From Cupriavidus necator A5-1 (lineage in GTDB: Bacteria; Pseudomonadota; Gammaproteobacteria; Burkholderiales; Burkholderiaceae): a DNA stretch of 64,000 nt. The stretch lies in NCBI RefSeq assembly GCF_000744095.1, contig NZ_JQLI01000001.1, positions 3,720,001-3,784,000 on the forward strand, read 5' to 3'. Positions 35,934 to 44,507 of the stretch are shown piece after piece. The translations under genes and the position numbers were made by a program. Under the pieces are notes generated by a model. That model searched no databases, was not told the DNA's origin, and saw only the letters and a list, made by a program, of their open reading frames with translations. Positions within the stretch are counted from its first letter, which is position 1. The number at the start of each line of letters is the position of its first letter.

Positions 35934-36224
35934 CTAGCGATCCTTGCTGTTGCCGTTGCGGCGGCCGGTACGGTTGCGCAGCAGCTCGAGCTTGAGCAGC
36001 GCGTCCGCAAGCATACTCTTGAGCCGGGCATTCTCTTCCTGCAGCTCGCGCAGCTTGCGCCCGTCGCGCGCATCGCCCTGGCTTGGCTGGCCGTAGCGCG
36101 CGCGCCATCCGTAGAACGAGGCATCGCTGAAGCCGTAGCGCGCGCACAACTCGCGCACCGGCACGCCGCTGGCCGCCTCGGCCAGGTAGCTGCGGATCTG
36201 TTCTTCTGAATACCGTCTGTTCAC
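35934..36224 (-). CDS. Lone IS3-type transposase OrfA-like DNA-binding protein
   Basis: 96 residues from GTG 36224, behind GGAG. Helix-turn-helix of the IS3-family OrfA kind (YSEEQIRSYLAEAASGVPV, RELCARYGFSDASFYGWRARYG) followed by a leucine-zipper helix (LRELQEENARLKSMLADALLKLELL) that in IS3 elements makes OrfA dimers. The usual orfB with the DDE integrase domain is absent on both sides and no terminal inverted repeats were found, so this is either a solo remnant or a domesticated regulator. A longer upstream frame (to 36392) is not supported by the domain. Confidence 0.75.
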   Translation of the reverse strand: MNRRYSEEQIRSYLAEAASGVPVRELCARYGFSDASFYGWRARYGQPSQGDARDGRKLRELQEENARLKSMLADALLKLELLRNRTGRRNGNSKDR

Positions 36225-36938
36225 GAATTTCTCCGCTTCACACGGCGCCATGCGCGGCGCCACGCGCGCCACCAGCCGCGCCACCAACCGTGCCGACTCT
36301 GGCGGTACGTTAGCCCACGCGCGCGGCAAAAGGCAATTCAGTGTCTTCGCGATCCGAGTTAAGAAAATTTTCTCGGCCGGGGATGCCGGCATCGGTGCCA
36401 GTCAGGGATCCGGCTGATTCCCACAATGGGTTGACCTGGCGCAGGCGAGAGATTCCAGCTGGTCATTCAATCCGTCGCCAGGCCTGCAGGCCTGCGCCAT
36501 TGCGCTGGCATTGCGGCATCTTTCCCGCGCATATTTTGTTATGCCAAATTGGAGCTCACTTTGTTTCACCGGTGTTACTCCCGGCAAGGCCGGCTGCGCG
36601 GCAGCGCGCGAGAGCCTATTCCATCCACTTGTTTCCGCATTTCCCGCCATGTCCGGATGTTCAGACAAAGCCGAAAAAACGAAATTAGAAGACTGTCATC
36701 AAATCAAGTTTCTATGACTTTTGCCATGCGTGTATTAAGATTCCTCGGCATCAACTAAATTTGGCACGCCAATCGCGATGCGCGCAGCGCATGCAGAGAT
36801 GGCGGCCCGGCAGCCCGCACCAGGCCTTACCCCGCCCAGGTGCGCGTCCTCACGCTGCCGGCAAGCACCAGGCCTGAAGGATCGAAGAGTCACTGCGCCA
36901 TTTGTCGACACGCAAGTCAGACATCTAGGAGTCGTGTC
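36225..36938. other. Gene-free, partly AT-rich stretch near the IS remnant
   Basis: About 710 bases without a supported gene. From about 36640 to 36770 the composition is clearly more AT-rich than anything around it. Short open frames exist but none has a ribosome site or recognisable product. It may be a scar of insertion and deletion linked to the OrfA remnant. Confidence 0.45.
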
Positions 36939-37079
36939 ATGCTTTTGCATCGCATCCTGCCTGGACCGCGCTCACCCGGCGACATTGCCGCACCGGCACT
37001 TCATGCCAGCCGCGCACACCAGGAGCCGGACAGTCGCCCCTGCGCGTGTCCGGGCTTCGGCCGCTACTGCGCTTCTTAG
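36939..37079 (+). CDS. Short Cys-tailed peptide, 46 residues
   Basis: ATG 36939 has a near-ideal AGGAG seven bases upstream. The product has no membrane helix; its last 15 residues are Cys-rich (RPCACPGFGRYCAS). It ends 68 bases before a LysR regulator gene on the same strand. It may be a leader peptide (several Cys codons close to the end), a small secreted or modified peptide, or a chance frame; the ribosome site is the main support. No family recognised. Confidence 0.4.
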   Translation: MLLHRILPGPRSPGDIAAPALHASRAHQEPDSRPCACPGFGRYCAS

Positions 37080-37147
37080 TCGCGCAGCACCGTACGCATC
37101 AGACAAACTAAAAACCAAAACAAAGTCATGAATCGGGAGAAGTCGGA

Positions 37148-38107
37148 ATGCGTCACGTCAGTACGAAGTTGTTGCACGTCTTTGTCCTTGTCATGGAGTA
37201 CCGCGACCTCAACGCCGTCGCGGCCTGCACGCAGGGGCGCGTCCCCACTGTCGCCTATAGCCTCGCGCGCCTGCGCGAAATCACCGGCGATCCCTTGTTC
37301 GTCAAGCGCAACGGCATGCTCGAGCCCACCCCGCATGCGCTGCGCCTGGAGCAGACCGCGCGCCAGATCCTGGCCAAATGGAACCAGCTGGTGCGGCCCG
37401 GCGCGTCGGGCCTGAGCAGGCGGCAGGAAGGCGGCAGGCGGGTTTCCATCGGGTTTTCGTCATCGATCGGAGACCCCGTCATCACCGAGATCCTGACCGC
37501 GCTATGCGAGCAGTTCCCGCATGACAGCTTTATCACCCGCCCGGTGATTGCCGATGCTGCGCTCGCCAGCCATCTCGATGCCGGCGAACTGGACTGCGCC
37601 TTCGTCGTCGACGGCGGGCACGCCCCCGAACATGTGCGGCAACAGAACATCATGGCGACGCCGCGCCGGCTGGTCAGCGCCACGCGCGAAGGCAGCTATG
37701 ACGACAGTGAAAGCGACTGGATCCTGCTGCAGGAGGATTGCGAGGCCGGCAGCCCGCTGCGCGCCTTCCTGAGCCGGCAGGCCAGCACGCCCGGGCACCG
37801 CGAGACCGTGGTGCCATCCTGGCATACGCAGATCACGCTGCTGCATGCGGCCGGCGGCATCTGCCCGGTGCTGGACTTCAACGTGCCGCTGGTCACGCGC
37901 GAGCGCAAGACGCGCCTGCTGGCGCCGCCGAGCAGCTTCCCGGAATGGGCCGCGCTGCATTTCTGGTCGCCCGAACGAGCCCGCGACAAAGGCGTGCTGC
38001 GCGACATCATGGACGTGGGCAGCGCCGTGCTGCGCGATCCGCTCAAGGCCATCGACGGCCGCCGCAAGGGCCGCCCGGCCGCGCAGACCGAGCCGGTGCT
38101 GGCCTGA
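37148..38107 (+). CDS. LysR family transcriptional regulator
   Basis: 319 residues. The N-terminal winged helix-turn-helix is at about 5-65 (LLHVFVLVMEYRDLNAVAA, TVAYSLARLREITGDPLFVKRNGMLEPTPHAL); the effector domain occupies 90-300. The first helix differs a little from the consensus LRxFxAVAE. Neighbours on either side are unrelated or broken genes, so the target is not predictable; the short peptide gene upstream on the same strand may be co-transcribed. Confidence 0.85.
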   Translation: MRHVSTKLLHVFVLVMEYRDLNAVAACTQGRVPTVAYSLARLREITGDPLFVKRNGMLEPTPHALRLEQTARQILAKWNQLVRPGASGLSRRQEGGRRVSIGFSSSIGDPVITEILTALCEQFPHDSFITRPVIADAALASHLDAGELDCAFVVDGGHAPEHVRQQNIMATPRRLVSATREGSYDDSESDWILLQEDCEAGSPLRAFLSRQASTPGHRETVVPSWHTQITLLHAAGGICPVLDFNVPLVTRERKTRLLAPPSSFPEWAALHFWSPERARDKGVLRDIMDVGSAVLRDPLKAIDGRRKGRPAAQTEPVLA

Positions 38108-38467
38108 CATCGAGCGGCCGGACGCGCCTGCGGGCCGGCCGTTTATTGCAGTCCTGAGACATTTTTCCGAACCCCGGGCCTGCACTACACTCGCGCGAGT
38201 TTGTCCGGCGCCGCATGCCCCGCGCCCCCCGCCCTGGCGCGGTTTGCGAATCATCCTAGTTTCGCCCGCAAGCGCGGCCGGTATCCTGCCCTGGCATTGG
38301 CGCACGCCGGCCGTCTCCCGTTTGGCCCGGTCCTGCGGCAATGCACGCAGCTGTCAGGCGCCGTTTTGTCTGGCGTCGATCTTGCGCCGCACGTCTGCCG
38401 ACGTGCGGCGTTTTCTTGAGGCCGGCGCGGTCGCAGGCGCCGCCGCAAACAAGAACCGAGGAGCAAG
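38108..38467. other. Gap between the LysR gene and the response-regulator remnant
   Basis: 360 bases with no gene. Contains a strong terminator-like hairpin at 38385-38414 and a possible -10 element TACACT at 38186-38191. Confidence 0.4.
38385..38414 (+). terminator. Strong terminator hairpin 280 bases after the LysR gene
   Basis: Arms CGCCGCACGTC (38385-38395) and GACGTGCGGCG (38400-38410), loop TGCC, then TTTT. It is unusually far from the LysR stop (38107), so it may end the LysR transcript late or end a short separate RNA. Confidence 0.7.
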
Positions 38468-39084
38468 GTAAGCGCGGCCGTTGCCGACCGCTTGCGTACC
38501 CAGACCGGCTGGGAAGTCTGCGGCAGCGTGACCAGCGCGACAGCGCTGCTGAACAGTGTCGAGGTGCTGCGTCCCGATGTCGTGATCACCGACTACCACA
38601 TGCCCGCGCAGGAAGAGGGCAACAGCGACGGGCTGCGCCTGCTGGCCAGCCTGCGGCGGCGCCATCCGTCGCTCGCGGTGATCGTGCTGACCATGATCAC
38701 CAACCCGCTGGTGCTGCGCGCCATCCTCGACACCCATGTGCATGGCCTGCTGCTGAAGGATTCACCGCTGTCGGAACTTGGTCACCGTGGTGTACCGCAT
38801 CCAGCGCGGCTTCCACTACATCGGCAAGTCGGCCATGGAGCGATCCGGGCAACCCGGTCGCGCCAGGCCAGGCAAGCGCCGACCGCCTCTCCGCGCGCGA
38901 GATGGAAGTGTTGCGGCTGTACCTGGCCGGCCGTTCGGTCAGCGAGATCGCCAACCTGCTGTGCCGCAGCGTCAAGACCATCAGCCGGCAGAAGAATTGC
39001 GCCATGCACAAGCTCGGCGTCACCAATGACCGCGAGCTGTTCGAGTTCGCGGCGCTCAAGGGCATGCTGCTGACGGCTTCCTGA
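38468..39084 (+). pseudogene. NarL/FixJ-type response regulator remnant
   Basis: The gene has an intact ribosome site (GAGGAG 38458-38463) but no start after it: the coding similarity begins directly with SAVADRLRTQTGWEVCGSV, about 17 codons into a normal receiver, so the first strand with the acidic DD pair is missing. The phospho-site region VVITDYHMPAQ is present. The frame shifts near 38780 (one extra T before VTVVYRIQRGFHYIGKSAME) and again near 38838-38850, after which SADRLSAREMEVLRLYLAGR and the LuxR-type helix-turn-helix (SEIANLLCRSVKTISRQKN) run to TGA 39084. One deletion plus two indels: a dead gene. Confidence 0.85.
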
Positions 39085-39110
39085 ATCTGCGCGGCGCCGT
39101 CGGCGAGGCT

Positions 39111-39572
39111 TCAGGCCGCGTCGGCCGCTTCCGCCGCGCGTGCCTGCGCGTGCGCGATGCCGGCTTCCAGTTGCGCCAGGCCGTGCGACAGCTCCTGCAC
39201 GGTGGCAGGCGTGACCTCGCCCAGCACGTCTTCGAGGAAGGCCGAGCGCACGGGCATCATCTGCGACACCATCCGCTGCCCTTCCCGTGACAACGTGACA
39301 TGCGTCACGCGGTTATCGCGCTCGGAGGTGGAGCGCTCCACCCAGCCGAGTTCCTGCATGGCCTTGAGCTGGCGCGTCAGTGCGCCCGGGTCCATGCCGA
39401 CGCGGTCGGCCAGCGCCTTCTGCGCGATCGCATCGTCCTGCAGGTGCAGGGCATGCAAGATGCGCCAGCGCGCCAGCGGCAGGCCCATGCGCTGCTCGAA
39501 CGCCGCCGCGTAGGCGCGGTAGGTGCGCCCGAACTGCTGCAGTACGGCCACGCTTTGTCGCTCCAGTTCCAT
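39111..39572 (-). CDS. MarR family transcriptional regulator
   Basis: 153 residues with the MarR winged helix: LARWRILHALHLQDDAIAQKALADRVGMDPGALTRQLKAMQELGWVERS, then the wing RDNRVTHVTLSREGQ. AGGAGAAC precedes ATG 39572. It lies 36 bases downstream of a DHA2 efflux gene on the same strand, so the two form an operon in which the regulator probably represses its own pump; an inverted repeat upstream of the pump (41207-41222) is the candidate site. Confidence 0.9.
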   Translation of the reverse strand: MELERQSVAVLQQFGRTYRAYAAAFEQRMGLPLARWRILHALHLQDDAIAQKALADRVGMDPGALTRQLKAMQELGWVERSTSERDNRVTHVTLSREGQRMVSQMMPVRSAFLEDVLGEVTPATVQELSHGLAQLEAGIAHAQARAAEAADAA

Positions 39573-39608
39573 CCGTTCTCCTAAGGGGGTGCGTTGCAGG
39601 CCCGTATC

Positions 39609-41204
39609 TTAGTCTGCCGCCATCGCCGGAGCAGGTGTGCGCATCAGTTTCACCGGCGGCACCTGGCGCGCGCGCCAGACCCCGAACGCCGCCGCGGCCG
39701 CGGCGGCAAGCAGGCCCAGGTGGATGGCGCTGACCAGCGACACGCGCGCCTGCTCCAGCAGCAGCGCGCCATTGTGCCCGGCCTGGCCGAGCTGGCCCAG
39801 CAGCACCGCCTGCGAGGCCTTGTCGATCAGCACCTGCGGGTCGGCCATGCGCGCCGCCCACTGGCTCGCGTTGGCCGCCGCCAGCACATGGTCGACGCCA
39901 CCGGTGTAGCTGCGCGTGACCAGCGTGCCGACGATCGCCGTGCCCACCATGCCGCCCACCATGCGCAGGGACTGCAGCATGGCGGTGGCGATGCCGAGGT
40001 GCTCGCGCCCCGCGGTCTGCTGCGCAAACACGGTCAGGTTCGGCATGATGAAACCCAGCCCCAGCCCGCCCACCAGCATGATCACCATCAGCAGCCCGTG
40101 CGGCATGCCGCGCGTGGCCTGCGACAGCCCCAGGCACGCTACGGCCAGCATGCCAAAGCCGGCATAGAGCATGGCATTGGGGTGGCGGATACGCGTGACG
40201 ATGCGGCCGTTGACGATGCTGCCGATGGTGATGCAGACCACCAGCGGCGTAATCAGCAGGCCCGCCTCCTTGGGCGAATGGCCGAAGCCACCCTGGAACA
40301 GCAACGGCGCATAGAGCAGCAGCGCGAACATGGTGAACCCGGCGAACACCGACAACTGGAACAGCGGCGCCAGCCCCGGGTTGCGGAACATCTCCACCGG
40401 CAGGATCGGGTTGGCGCAGCGCTTCTCCCAGTGCCACAGCGCCACCAGCGCGGCCGCGGCCAGTACCAGCAGGCCGCCGGTATAGGCATCGAAGCCGCGC
40501 TCCGGCAGCAGCTCCACGCTCAACTGCATGCAGCCCAGCCCCGCCGCAATCAGCAAGGCGCCCAGCCAGTCCACCCGGATCGGCCCGCTGTGCGCCTGCT
40601 GGCGCAGGTGCGGCAGGTAGCGCCACGCGAACCACAACCCCAGCACGCCCACCGGCAGGTTGACGTAGAACACCGCGCGCCAGCCGTAGCCCTCCGTCAG
40701 CACCCCGCCCAGCGAAGGACCGACGGCATTGGCAATGCCGAACGCCGCGCTCAGCATCACCTGCCAGCGCAGCCGCACATGCGAATCCGGGAACAGGTCG
40801 GCGATGCAGGCAAAGGCCGTGCCGACCAGCATGCCGCCACCGATGCCCTGCAGCGCGCGCGCCAGGACCAGGAACGGCATGCTCGGCGCCATGCCGCACA
40901 GCGCCGAGGCCACCGAGAACACCACGATCGAGGCCAGCACGAACGGCTTGCGCCCGTAGTAGTCCCCCAGCCGTCCGAAGATCGGCACGGTGATCACCGA
41001 AGTCAGCAGGTAGGCCGTGGCCACCCACGCGTAGTACTCGAAGCCCTGCAACTCGGCCACCACCGTCGGCAGCGCCGTGCCGACCACGGTCTGGTCCAGC
41101 GCCACCAGCATCACCACGAAGGCGACGCCCAGCATGGCCAGCAAAGACTCGCGGAATGGGAGGACTTGGCCGTTGGCGTGGTCGCTTTGTAGCTGCGGCG
41201 TCAT
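39609..41204 (-). CDS. DHA2-family (EmrB/QacA) MFS efflux transporter
   Basis: 531 residues, 14 membrane segments. Motifs: LDQTVVGTALPTVVAEL (helix 1, motif D1), GRLGDYYGRKPFV (motif A), RALQGIGGGMLVGTAF (motif B) and SLGGVLTEGYGWRAVFYVNLPVG (motif C of antiporters). This group exports hydrophobic drugs or fatty acids in exchange for protons, often with an EmrA-type adaptor, which is not present here. First gene of an operon with marR. Confidence 0.92.
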   Translation of the reverse strand: MTPQLQSDHANGQVLPFRESLLAMLGVAFVVMLVALDQTVVGTALPTVVAELQGFEYYAWVATAYLLTSVITVPIFGRLGDYYGRKPFVLASIVVFSVASALCGMAPSMPFLVLARALQGIGGGMLVGTAFACIADLFPDSHVRLRWQVMLSAAFGIANAVGPSLGGVLTEGYGWRAVFYVNLPVGVLGLWFAWRYLPHLRQQAHSGPIRVDWLGALLIAAGLGCMQLSVELLPERGFDAYTGGLLVLAAAALVALWHWEKRCANPILPVEMFRNPGLAPLFQLSVFAGFTMFALLLYAPLLFQGGFGHSPKEAGLLITPLVVCITIGSIVNGRIVTRIRHPNAMLYAGFGMLAVACLGLSQATRGMPHGLLMVIMLVGGLGLGFIMPNLTVFAQQTAGREHLGIATAMLQSLRMVGGMVGTAIVGTLVTRSYTGGVDHVLAAANASQWAARMADPQVLIDKASQAVLLGQLGQAGHNGALLLEQARVSLVSAIHLGLLAAAAAAAFGVWRARQVPPVKLMRTPAPAMAAD

Positions 41205-41206
41205 TT

Positions 41207-41222
41207 GATTGCTCGATCAATC
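41207..41222. promoter_or_regulatory. Inverted repeat upstream of the DHA2-marR operon
   Basis: Arms GATTG (41207-41211) and CAATC (41218-41222), overlapping a second pair TTGAT/ATCAA (41205-41209/41216-41220). It begins just two bases before the pump start codon. This is the kind of nearly palindromic AT-rich site that MarR proteins bind. Confidence 0.4.
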
Positions 41223-41305
41223 GTTGTGTTGTCAATGATTATAGGACAGGAAACCGGGTGGTGCCGGACGATCTGATGAGCTCTAGCGTACCACTGCGCG
41301 CCGCC

Positions 41306-41348
41306 TTGACAGACAGATCTGTATTCATTACAAATGAGACAGGTCTGT
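41306..41348 (+). promoter_or_regulatory. Sigma-70 promoter with two copies of an ACAGRTCTGT operator
   Basis: A consensus -35 TTGACA (41306-41311) is followed 17 bases later by TACAAA (41329-41334). The palindrome ACAGATCTGT (41313-41322) lies in the spacer, and ACAGGTCTGT (41339-41348) just after the -10. This placement is ideal for repression. The second site equals, as reverse complement, the ACAGACCTGT in front of the TetR gene at 51382-51972. Confidence 0.6.
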
Positions 41349-41374
41349 ATCAAAATAAAGGAAGGCATGGCGAA

Positions 41375-41815
41375 ATGAGCACGACAACCTTCGAAGCGGC
41401 AGCCGTCGCGCAGCATCCGGAGCAGAAAGGCCACACTGCACCGCCTTCGCGGTGCGGCACGCCGGCCACCGCACCGCTGGCCGCGTGGCGCCTGCGCAAG
41501 GCGACGGAATACATCGAGGCAAACCTGGCCGACGCCGTCAGGCTGGCGAACCTGGCCGAAGCCGCCGGCCTCACGCGTATGCATTTTGCCGCGCAGTTCA
41601 AGGCCGCGACCGGCCAGCGTCCGCACGACTACCTGCTGCGCCGGCGCATCGAACGCGCGCAGGACCTGCTGGCCTCAACCGACCATCCGATCGTGCACGT
41701 CGCCATGGACGTGGGCTTCCAGACGCAGGCGCATTTCGCCAGCGTGTTCAAGCGCTTCGCGGGCGATACGCCGTCGCGCTGGCGGCATCGCCACAGAAAG
41801 CGCTCGGCGGCCTGA
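41375..41815 (+). CDS. AraC-type DNA-binding protein without effector domain
   Basis: 146 residues. After about 45 Ala/Pro-rich residues comes only the double helix-turn-helix of the AraC family (LADAVRLANLAEAAGLTRMHFAAQFKAATGQRPHDYLLRRRIERAQDLL ... HVAMDVGFQTQAHFASVFKRFAGDTPSRWR). There is no sensing domain, so activity is probably set by expression level; that fits the operator-rich promoter in front of it. Targets are unknown; it is divergent from the DHA2 pump. Confidence 0.87.
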   Translation: MSTTTFEAAAVAQHPEQKGHTAPPSRCGTPATAPLAAWRLRKATEYIEANLADAVRLANLAEAAGLTRMHFAAQFKAATGQRPHDYLLRRRIERAQDLLASTDHPIVHVAMDVGFQTQAHFASVFKRFAGDTPSRWRHRHRKRSAA

Positions 41816-41838
41816 GCCGGGCGGCGCGGAAGCGCGTG

Positions 41839-43044
41839 CTAGGACAGCCAGCAGCGCAGGTCGTAATACGGCAAGAGATCGTAGGCGGCGATATCCGCCT
41901 GCGGTGACACGCGGATAAAGCCACCGGCATCGCCCAGTGCGGAAACCGACGCCGCACCCTGCTGGCTGTGGACCTGCGCCCGGTCGTAGCCGACCTGGCG
42001 CGCGATCCTGGTAGCCCGCCAGAACTCATCGCGCTGGGTCTTCTCCCGCTTGCCGAGATCGACACGGACCTGGCTGACCGCAGGATAGATGTGCGCCCGC
42101 CCCTGGAGCTTGCGCAGCATCGGCGTCACCAGCAGCGCAAAGGTGGTGTAGGCCGCGGCCGGATTGCCCGGCAGGCAGACCACCGGCTTTGCGCGCAGCC
42201 GCCCCACCGAGACCGGCTTGCCCGGCTTCATGTTGACCTGGTGGAACAGCAGCTCGCCGCCCGCCGACACCAGCGCCGGCGCCGCCAGGTCCCTGACGCC
42301 GCCCGAGGCCCCACCGGTCAGCAGCACCATGTCGGCGTCGTCCACCAGTTCGAGCAGCGCCTGGTGGACCGCCCGCTCCTCGTCCCTGACGTACTTGCGC
42401 TTGACCACGATGGCGCCAAGCGACTCCACCAGCGATTCAAGCATGGGCCCGTTGATATTGTGGACCTGGTGGCGGCCCTGCGGCTCGGCATGCGCCGCGA
42501 CTTCGTCGCCCGAGATCAGCAGCGCGACCTCGACCAGCCTCACCGCCGGGATGGTGGTCACGCCCTGGGACGCAAGCGCGGCAATATGCCCGGGGCCGAG
42601 CAGCGTGCCTGCGCTGAGCAACGGGCTGCCGGCCTGTGCATCCTCGCCCTGGCGGCGGATGTTGCGCCCCGCTACCGGCGCGCGAAGGAATGACACCGTG
42701 TCCTCGGACAGTACGGCATGCTCGTCGGCAATCACCGTGTCCGCGCATTGCGGAACCAGCGATCCGGTGAAGAGGCGGATGGCATGTCCGGCTGCCAGTG
42801 ATTCCGGGCAGTTGCCCGCGTAGCAGACTTGCTGGACCGGGAAGCTTTGTCCCCGACGCCAGTCGGCCATGCGGATGGCATAGCCGTCCATGGCGCTCTT
42901 GTCCGCGGCGGGGACGTCGAGTCGTGCCGGCACATCGCGCGCCAGCACCCGGCCCGATGCCAGGCCCAGCCAGACCGGCTCGGTGTCGACGACAGGGTCG
43001 ACGCTGTCGGCAAACAGGCTTTGCGCTGCATCGAAGCTCAGCAT
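41839..43044 (-). CDS. moeA: Molybdopterin molybdotransferase MoeA
   Basis: 401 residues, the normal MoeA length. Features: LDVPAADKSAMDGYAIRMADW (domain I/III), LFTGSLVPQCADTVI, then the MoCF-binding domain with LLISGDEV, LLTGGASGGVRDL and KPGKPVSVGRL. MoeA inserts molybdate into adenylated molybdopterin. Start ATG 43044 has AGGGGG upstream and overlaps the end of moaB by seven bases, so the two are coupled. The middle is somewhat divergent from the common type (DVSVGDYD is replaced by GASGGVRD). Confidence 0.9.
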   Translation of the reverse strand: MLSFDAAQSLFADSVDPVVDTEPVWLGLASGRVLARDVPARLDVPAADKSAMDGYAIRMADWRRGQSFPVQQVCYAGNCPESLAAGHAIRLFTGSLVPQCADTVIADEHAVLSEDTVSFLRAPVAGRNIRRQGEDAQAGSPLLSAGTLLGPGHIAALASQGVTTIPAVRLVEVALLISGDEVAAHAEPQGRHQVHNINGPMLESLVESLGAIVVKRKYVRDEERAVHQALLELVDDADMVLLTGGASGGVRDLAAPALVSAGGELLFHQVNMKPGKPVSVGRLRAKPVVCLPGNPAAAYTTFALLVTPMLRKLQGRAHIYPAVSQVRVDLGKREKTQRDEFWRATRIARQVGYDRAQVHSQQGAASVSALGDAGGFIRVSPQADIAAYDLLPYYDLRCWLS

Positions 43045-43592
43045 GCCGTGGCCCCCTGCCGGAATGCAGTGGCGAAGTTGCACGGGCGCGTGCGGCTATC
43101 CAGTTGCGGCCGGATCAGGTGTTCCCAGCCAAGGTTGCAGGAATCCTCGGATCCCGGCAGGCAGAAAATGATCCGGCCGTTGGCGAGGCCGGCCACGGCG
43201 CGGGACTGCAGGGCGGCACTGCCGATTTCCCGGTAGGAAACCATGCGGAACAGCTCGCCGAAGCCGTCGATCTCCCGATCGAGCAGCGGCACTACCGCAT
43301 CGGGCACCGAATTGCCCGGCTTGAAGCCAGTGCCGCCATTGGTCAGGATCACCTGCACGTCGCCGGCCACGATCCAGTCGCTCAGGATGCGGCGAATGAC
43401 GTAGACGTTGTCCACCGATATGTCGCGGCGGACGCAGCGGTGTCCCGCTGCTTCGAGGTGGCGGACGAGCAGGTCGCCGGAGGTGTCGGTCGCGGGCGTG
43501 CGATGGTCGCTTACCGTCAGTACGGCGCAGGAAAGGGAAAGCAATCGGTCGAGGGGGGCGACCTGGCCTTTTTCGGGCGTGGGCGAACGCAT
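43038..43592 (-). CDS. moaB: Molybdenum cofactor biosynthesis protein MoaB/Mog-type
   Basis: 184 residues from ATG 43592 (GAGG upstream). It has the MoaB/Mog fold: CAVLTVSDHRTPATDTSGDLLVRHL, VILTNGGTGFKPGNSVPDAV and GRIIFCLPGSEDSC. These proteins adenylate molybdopterin before MoeA acts. First gene of a moaB-moeA pair; molybdopterin enzymes such as xanthine dehydrogenase feed the urate pathway whose genes lie next door, though no such enzyme is in the window. Confidence 0.9.
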   Translation of the reverse strand: MRSPTPEKGQVAPLDRLLSLSCAVLTVSDHRTPATDTSGDLLVRHLEAAGHRCVRRDISVDNVYVIRRILSDWIVAGDVQVILTNGGTGFKPGNSVPDAVVPLLDREIDGFGELFRMVSYREIGSAALQSRAVAGLANGRIIFCLPGSEDSCNLGWEHLIRPQLDSRTRPCNFATAFRQGATAC

Positions 43593-44141
43593 GGCGGTTT
43601 CCTCTGGTAGGCGCATGGGCTGCCCGGCGGTGATCGGGCCGGCCCTCGATGCAACCAGGCCAGATTAGGCGCGGCCAGAGGTAACCGAGGCGCACAAAGA
43701 GGCTGCAGATTCCGGAGTACAGTTCATCGCCGGAATGCGGCACAACCAGGCCGGCGACACGGAGGCGGCAGACTGTGTCCCGGCGCAGCCGAGAGGACTG
43801 TGCTCTGTCACCGCGGCCCGACGCGCCTATATTTCCCCTGTCGCGGCGCACCTGCCCGTGCAGGCCACCTCAGCTTGCTGCCCTACCGGGACGCTCCTCC
43901 ACTACCCGGGCATTCCCACGACACCTGCGCCCAGGGACGCGTCACCGCACCCTCCGCGCATGGCGATACCACGCCGGGCGCCGGCCGGGTCCGTCTCCCC
44001 TGGCACAGCATCGGCGCGCGGGCGCCATGCGTTGCGGTCACGCCCCTGGGCGTCATTTTTTGTTGATCGAGGAACGGGGGAAAGCCGCATTGCTCATGAT
44101 GTCCTGCGCCGAGGCCGGGGCGGCGACAGGAACTCGCCGCT
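43593..44141. other. Gene-free region between moaB and the HIUase gene
   Basis: About 550 bases. Several open frames exist on the plus strand (43735-44224) but their composition is Pro/Arg-rich and no domain or ribosome site supports them. The moaB promoter must be at the left end. Confidence 0.4.
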
Positions 44142-44477
44142 TCAGCTGCCCCGATACGTCCCGAAGCTCCACGGCGAGCACAGCAGCGGCACGTGGTAGT
44201 GCTGCGCGGCATCCGCGACGGTAAAGCGCACGGGAACGATGTCGGCGAACACGTCCGGTGTGCTGAAATAATCCGCGACCCAGAAGCGCAGCTCGAAGTC
44301 GCCGGTACGCGCCTGCGCCGCGGGCAGCATCTGCGCGTCGGTGCGTCCGTCCTGGTTGGTGCGGGTGCGGGCGATCAGCCGCGGCGGCTGCGTGCCCAAG
44401 TCGAACAACTCGACCTGCATGCCGGCGATGGGCTTGCCCAGCGATACGTCGAGCACATGCGTGCTGATGCCTGCCAT
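44142..44477 (-). CDS. hiuH: 5-Hydroxyisourate hydrolase (transthyretin-like), cytoplasmic
   Basis: 111 residues, standard size. The three family signatures are present: STHVLDVSLGKPIAG with active His H7, the central RTNQDGRTDAQM, and the C-terminal tetrapeptide YRGS. It hydrolyses 5-hydroxyisourate to OHCU, the second step from urate to allantoin. GGAGG precedes the ATG. It follows a second, exported HIUase gene by 30 bases, and UraD for the next step lies nearby. Confidence 0.93.
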   Translation of the reverse strand: MAGISTHVLDVSLGKPIAGMQVELFDLGTQPPRLIARTRTNQDGRTDAQMLPAAQARTGDFELRFWVADYFSTPDVFADIVPVRFTVADAAQHYHVPLLCSPWSFGTYRGS

Positions 44478-44507
44478 GATGCGATGCCTCCGGATAGGTG
44501 CGCGGCT

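Noticed and set aside
36778..37131. A 117-codon frame covering the short Cys-tailed peptide gene
   Set aside because: Different frame, no ribosome site, no domain; the shorter gene at 36939 has much better start signals.
43735..44224. Possible gene between moaB and hiuH
   Set aside because: Overlapping Pro/Arg-rich frames in all readings, no ribosome site and no domain.
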